Shown: one piece after another, positions 6,210-8,773 of the stretch
How positions within the stretch are numbered: position 1 is the stretch's first letter
Layout: each line of letters starts with the position of its first letter
Source of the DNA: Candidatus Levyibacteriota bacterium
GTDB taxonomy: Bacteria; Patescibacteriota; Microgenomatia; Levybacterales; GWA1-39-11
DNA length: 8,773 nt
Assembly: GCA_016204525.1 (NCBI GenBank)
Contig: JACQKO010000041.1
Span: 1 to 8,773, forward strand
Direction of reading: 5' to 3'
Notes under the pieces: model-generated
Told to the model about the DNA's origin: nothing
Database searches by the model: none
What the model saw: the letters and a program-made list of their open reading frames with translations, nothing else
Program-made: the position numbers and the translations under genes

Positions 6210-7306
6210 CTTAAGTTTAGAGTTTTAGAACTATAAACAATATTCTTTTGTTTTACAATAACTTGTTTTTTCCCCTTTTCAACGATTCCAGCTTTGATTC
6301 CTTGAAATTTGTTCTTCCGAATAATTCTCAGAGTCTTTTCTACGTCTTTTTGGGGGACAAAAATTGCATAGTCTTGGCCCATGTTGAATGTCCCATACAT
6401 TTCCTTATCTGATAGATTCGCGGTCCGTTGAATCATATTGAATAACTCTTGGGGAGAAAATAATTTTTTTATGACATATGTAAAGTTTCTTCTCGATCTC
6501 ATTATTTTCCTAAGCCCATGCCCTGTTATATTTGCTATATAATGAATATCTATTCCCTCGTTAAGTAAATCCTGAACAAGGCTGGCATAAATATTTGTTT
6601 TCGCTAAAACTTCTTCCCCAAATGACTTTCCATCTGAAAGTTTTGTCAAATATCCTTTCTTAAGTTTTTTTGCAACTGCTCGAATTAACGATATCGCATT
6701 CGCGTTTGGCCCTGAACTTTTGATAAGCACTATTCTATCGCCGACTTTTAATTTTCGTTCTGAAATAAGTCTCTTTTTATTTCCGATTATTCCCACGCAA
6801 GAACCTCCTAAAACTATCGCACTTTTGTCAATCATATCTCTTAAAGTTGGTGATTCGCCGCCTCCCCATGTGGCAAGAGATAAATCGCATGCCTTTTTCC
6901 ATCCGGTGATAAGATTTTTAATCCGCCGTTCATCCGCTACCCAATTAACGCTCCCAACTGCCCAAAAGGCATGCACAACAAGCGGGCGTGCACCAACTGT
7001 TATAAGATCATTTACAGTACTTGCTACTGTATCGTGTGCAATATTCTCATAATAATCTTTACCTGTGAGTTTCATCATTTCATCAGCTATTAAATTTTTA
7101 GTACCAAGGCCTTCAATAACTGCTGCCATGTAGACCCCGCTCTGTTCCCAAACATATGCTGATTCACCACGAGTATTAGGAATTTCTTTAAAGGGGAAAA
7201 TATTTTTTGAGGTCAAACGGGCTTGAACTTGAGCTAATTTCTTAATAGGATCTTTCTTTTCATAATTCTCTCCTACTGTTGAATATGTTATTTTTCTGCC
7301 TGCCAT
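6206..7306 (-). CDS. purM: Phosphoribosylformylglycinamidine cyclo-ligase (AIR synthetase), divergent
   Basis: PurM closes FGAM to AIR with ATP (purine step 5) and shares its fold with PurL. The 366-residue protein is a little longer than E. coli PurM (about 345). Family signatures are EGLGTK (65-70; DGVGTK in most relatives), the stretch TVNDLITVGARPL, GGGES, SSGPNANAISLIR (SSGPHSNGYSLVR in E. coli), NITGHGL (TGGGF in relatives) and MYGTFNMG (MYRTFNCG in E. coli). The glycine-rich N-terminal segment of typical PurM is replaced by a different sequence. The start ATG at 7306 is fixed by an in-frame stop six codons upstream. A weak Shine-Dalgarno-like AGGGA lies 9 bp before it. It is first in the pur cluster and 44 bp downstream of murJ. 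A related AIRS-fold enzyme is possible, but the location next to purN, purQ and purL supports PurM. Confidence 0.88.
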   Translation of the reverse strand: MAGRKITYSTVGENYEKKDPIKKLAQVQARLTSKNIFPFKEIPNTRGESAYVWEQSGVYMAAVIEGLGTKNLIADEMMKLTGKDYYENIAHDTVASTVNDLITVGARPLVVHAFWAVGSVNWVADERRIKNLITGWKKACDLSLATWGGGESPTLRDMIDKSAIVLGGSCVGIIGNKKRLISERKLKVGDRIVLIKSSGPNANAISLIRAVAKKLKKGYLTKLSDGKSFGEEVLAKTNIYASLVQDLLNEGIDIHYIANITGHGLRKIMRSRRNFTYVIKKLFSPQELFNMIQRTANLSDKEMYGTFNMGQDYAIFVPQKDVEKTLRIIRKNKFQGIKAGIVEKGKKQVIVKQKNIVYSSKTLNLR

Positions 7307-7326
7307 ATTACTATTCCCTAGTCACT

Positions 7327-7332
7327 ATTATA
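7327..7332 (-). promoter_or_regulatory. Putative -10 box for the purMNQL cluster
   Basis: In the 44-bp murJ-purM gap the minus strand reads TATATAAT, containing a perfect TATAAT 20 bp before the purM ATG. The predicted transcript leader is about 14 nt and begins close to the AGGGA that may serve as ribosome binding site. No -35 match is evident, since the upstream DNA is the end of murJ. The purine genes may therefore be expressed independently of murJ. No purine riboswitch or PurR operator fits in so short a leader. Confidence 0.4.
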
Positions 7333-7350
7333 TAGTTTCTAGTATCTCCC

Positions 7351-8773
7351 CTAGGTGTTGAGTTTGGTACCTGAAATTAATTCGTCTACCTGTTTTAGGA
7401 TTTTGTCCTTGTTGCCGAATTTTTTGATAACGGCAATAACATAATACGCTTCTTTAATATCAAACAGCCAGGTGAAGAAGACGTAAGACATAAGACCTAA
7501 GACTGCAGAGATGCCTGTCAGAATTAATAATCCAATGGTTCTTGTAGTGTCAATCACCAACTGGTCCAGAAGCTTTATGGGAACATAAAGCGCGACGGCC
7601 ATAACAACTGTTGATATAGAAATTTTTGTTGCGGCAAAAGCAATTTCAAGCTTAGGAAGACTAATCTTTCTATTTAGGAAAAAACTCATAAGAATTACTC
7701 CCAAAATTGACGATGCCGAAAATGAAAACGCAAGGAAATAAATTGGAAGACTGTTTATAAGAATTAAGTAATATGATACCACCACATTGGTAATGACAGA
7801 TATGGCGGTTACAATCATTGGTGTTTTTGAATCTTTCGTCGCATAAAAAGCCCGGGACAAAAGTGCTATAAGCGCATTTGCAGTAATTGAGATTGCAAAA
7901 TATGCCAAAGTTAATCCTGTATCAACTGTTGCTTCCCAATCAAAGCGTGAAGCTCCATAAAAAAGCCTTACTAAAGGAATTCTTAAAACTATCAAAAGAG
8001 CGCTTATTGGCAGGGTTAAATATAAGATTTGGTTGAAAGACGAAGTTAAAATTGATAAGAATTCGCGTCTGTCAGAGGACTTTAGAGACAAGGCCGGGAA
8101 AGAAGCTTGGGCAATTGATTGGCCTAGTAAAAGCACCGGAGCCAGGGCAAGAGTTTGCGCAAGATCAAAGATAACCAGCGATCTTGCGGATATGAATGAT
8201 GCAAAAAATACATTTGCCATTGCGGCAGTCTGAGATACAACAAGGGTTAGCGAACGCGGAACCATAAGGCGAAATAAGCGACCAATCTCAGGAACAAAAA
8301 CAGGCGAGAAAGAAAATTTAAAACCTGTAACATAAAGTAATGGAAGCTGAATAAGAAAAAACAGAATAGAACCTATTAAAACTCCAATTGTAGCGCCATA
8401 AATTCCAAAACCAAGAAAATTAGAGAAGATTATTAAACCCAAAATTATTCCAAAATTGTAGAAAGCGGTTGCAAGGCCGGGAATTACAAAATGCTGAAAG
8501 GATTGAAGCATAGCAGTAAATACAGTTCCTAAAATAAAAAATACCTGGGAGAGTTGAATAATTATCATTAGATTCGACATTAATCTAAGTTCACTTTCTG
8601 AGAATCCCGGCGCAACTACGCTTGCAAGCTGATAGGAGAAAACAATTATTATTGCGGAAACAAAGATATAGAACACCAGCCCTATCGATATTAAGGCTGA
8701 AGAGAATTTAAAACCTTCTTCTTTTTTATTTTTAGAAATAAAATCGGCAAAGATCGGTATAAAAGATGAGGAG
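7351..8773 (-). CDS. murJ: Lipid II flippase MurJ/MviN, 5' end outside the window
   Basis: MurJ is an inner-membrane MOP-superfamily transporter that moves the peptidoglycan precursor lipid II outward. The visible part has about 474 codons and many hydrophobic segments (roughly a dozen). The frame stays open to the right edge: the codons before 8676 read SSSFIPIFADFISKNKKEEG and then FKFSSALISIGL. These match the conserved PxFxxxxxKxxxxxA... region after the first MurJ helices, so the GTG at 8674-8676 is not the true start. Other family-like stretches are VAPGFSE, FIPG-like FVIPGLATAFYN, VPRSLTLVVSQ, and IFDLAQTLALAPVLLLGQSIAQASFPALS (split here: IFDLAQTLALAP, then GQSIAQASFPALS). It ends in a basic cytoplasmic tail (KKFGNKDKILKQVDE). 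The stop is TAG at 7351-7353. Presence of MurJ implies a peptidoglycan wall. Confidence 0.9.
   Translation of the reverse strand, partial: SSSFIPIFADFISKNKKEEGFKFSSALISIGLVFYIFVSAIIIVFSYQLASVVAPGFSESELRLMSNLMIIIQLSQVFFILGTVFTAMLQSFQHFVIPGLATAFYNFGIILGLIIFSNFLGFGIYGATIGVLIGSILFFLIQLPLLYVTGFKFSFSPVFVPEIGRLFRLMVPRSLTLVVSQTAAMANVFFASFISARSLVIFDLAQTLALAPVLLLGQSIAQASFPALSLKSSDRREFLSILTSSFNQILYLTLPISALLIVLRIPLVRLFYGASRFDWEATVDTGLTLAYFAISITANALIALLSRAFYATKDSKTPMIVTAISVITNVVVSYYLILINSLPIYFLAFSFSASSILGVILMSFFLNRKISLPKLEIAFAATKISISTVVMAVALYVPIKLLDQLVIDTTRTIGLLILTGISAVLGLMSYVFFTWLFDIKEAYYVIAVIKKFGNKDKILKQVDELISGTKLNT

Noticed and set aside
8674..8676. GTG as the start codon of murJ
   Set aside because: The frame is open to the right edge, and the upstream codons (IPIFADFISKNKKEEG) match conserved MurJ sequence, so the gene is cut by the window.

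Overview
This 8.8 kb window is AT-rich (roughly 37% G+C by eye) and compactly coded. It looks like chromosomal DNA of an ultra-small bacterium of the Patescibacteria/CPR radiation, most likely Microgenomates-like. This rests mainly on the surface protein at 462-1313. It has a membrane anchor followed by an RQQELRGRA juxtamembrane stretch, a cohesin-like domain, a Thr/Pro linker and a PPTG-plus-membrane tail, an architecture I associate with that group. Divergent, minimised enzymes and very short intergenic gaps agree with it. The lineage is an inference, not proven.

Layout from the right. The minus strand first carries the 3' part of a MurJ-type lipid II flippase (7351 to the right edge). Then come four purine genes in the order purM, purN, purQ, purL (7306 down to 3276), followed 12 bp later by lepA (3263-1422). 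PurN, PurQ/PurL and PurM catalyse steps 3, 4 and 5 of de novo IMP synthesis, so the cluster converts GAR to AIR. No purS is present here, and PurL stops about one domain early. A 108-bp, roughly 72% G+C spacer with a perfect hairpin separates lepA from the converging plus-strand surface-protein gene. Left of that, a 110-bp divergent intergenic region carries a near-consensus promoter for groES, which runs off toward the left edge.

The most unusual features are as follows. (1) An approximately 100-bp palindrome built from heptamer tandem repeats lies in frame inside lepA and adds about 26-30 residues to its GTPase domain. (2) Perfect TATAAT boxes, two of them extended TGnTATAAT, lie 6 and 8 nt before the lepA and purQ start codons, and groES has a consensus promoter only 14 nt upstream. 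Together these suggest leaderless or nearly leaderless transcripts. (3) PurL is truncated, with no room for a frameshift explanation. No RNA genes, CRISPR arrays, insertion sequences or integrases were seen, and I did not find an obviously new multi-gene defence or mobile system. No gap without a gene exceeds about 110 bp.
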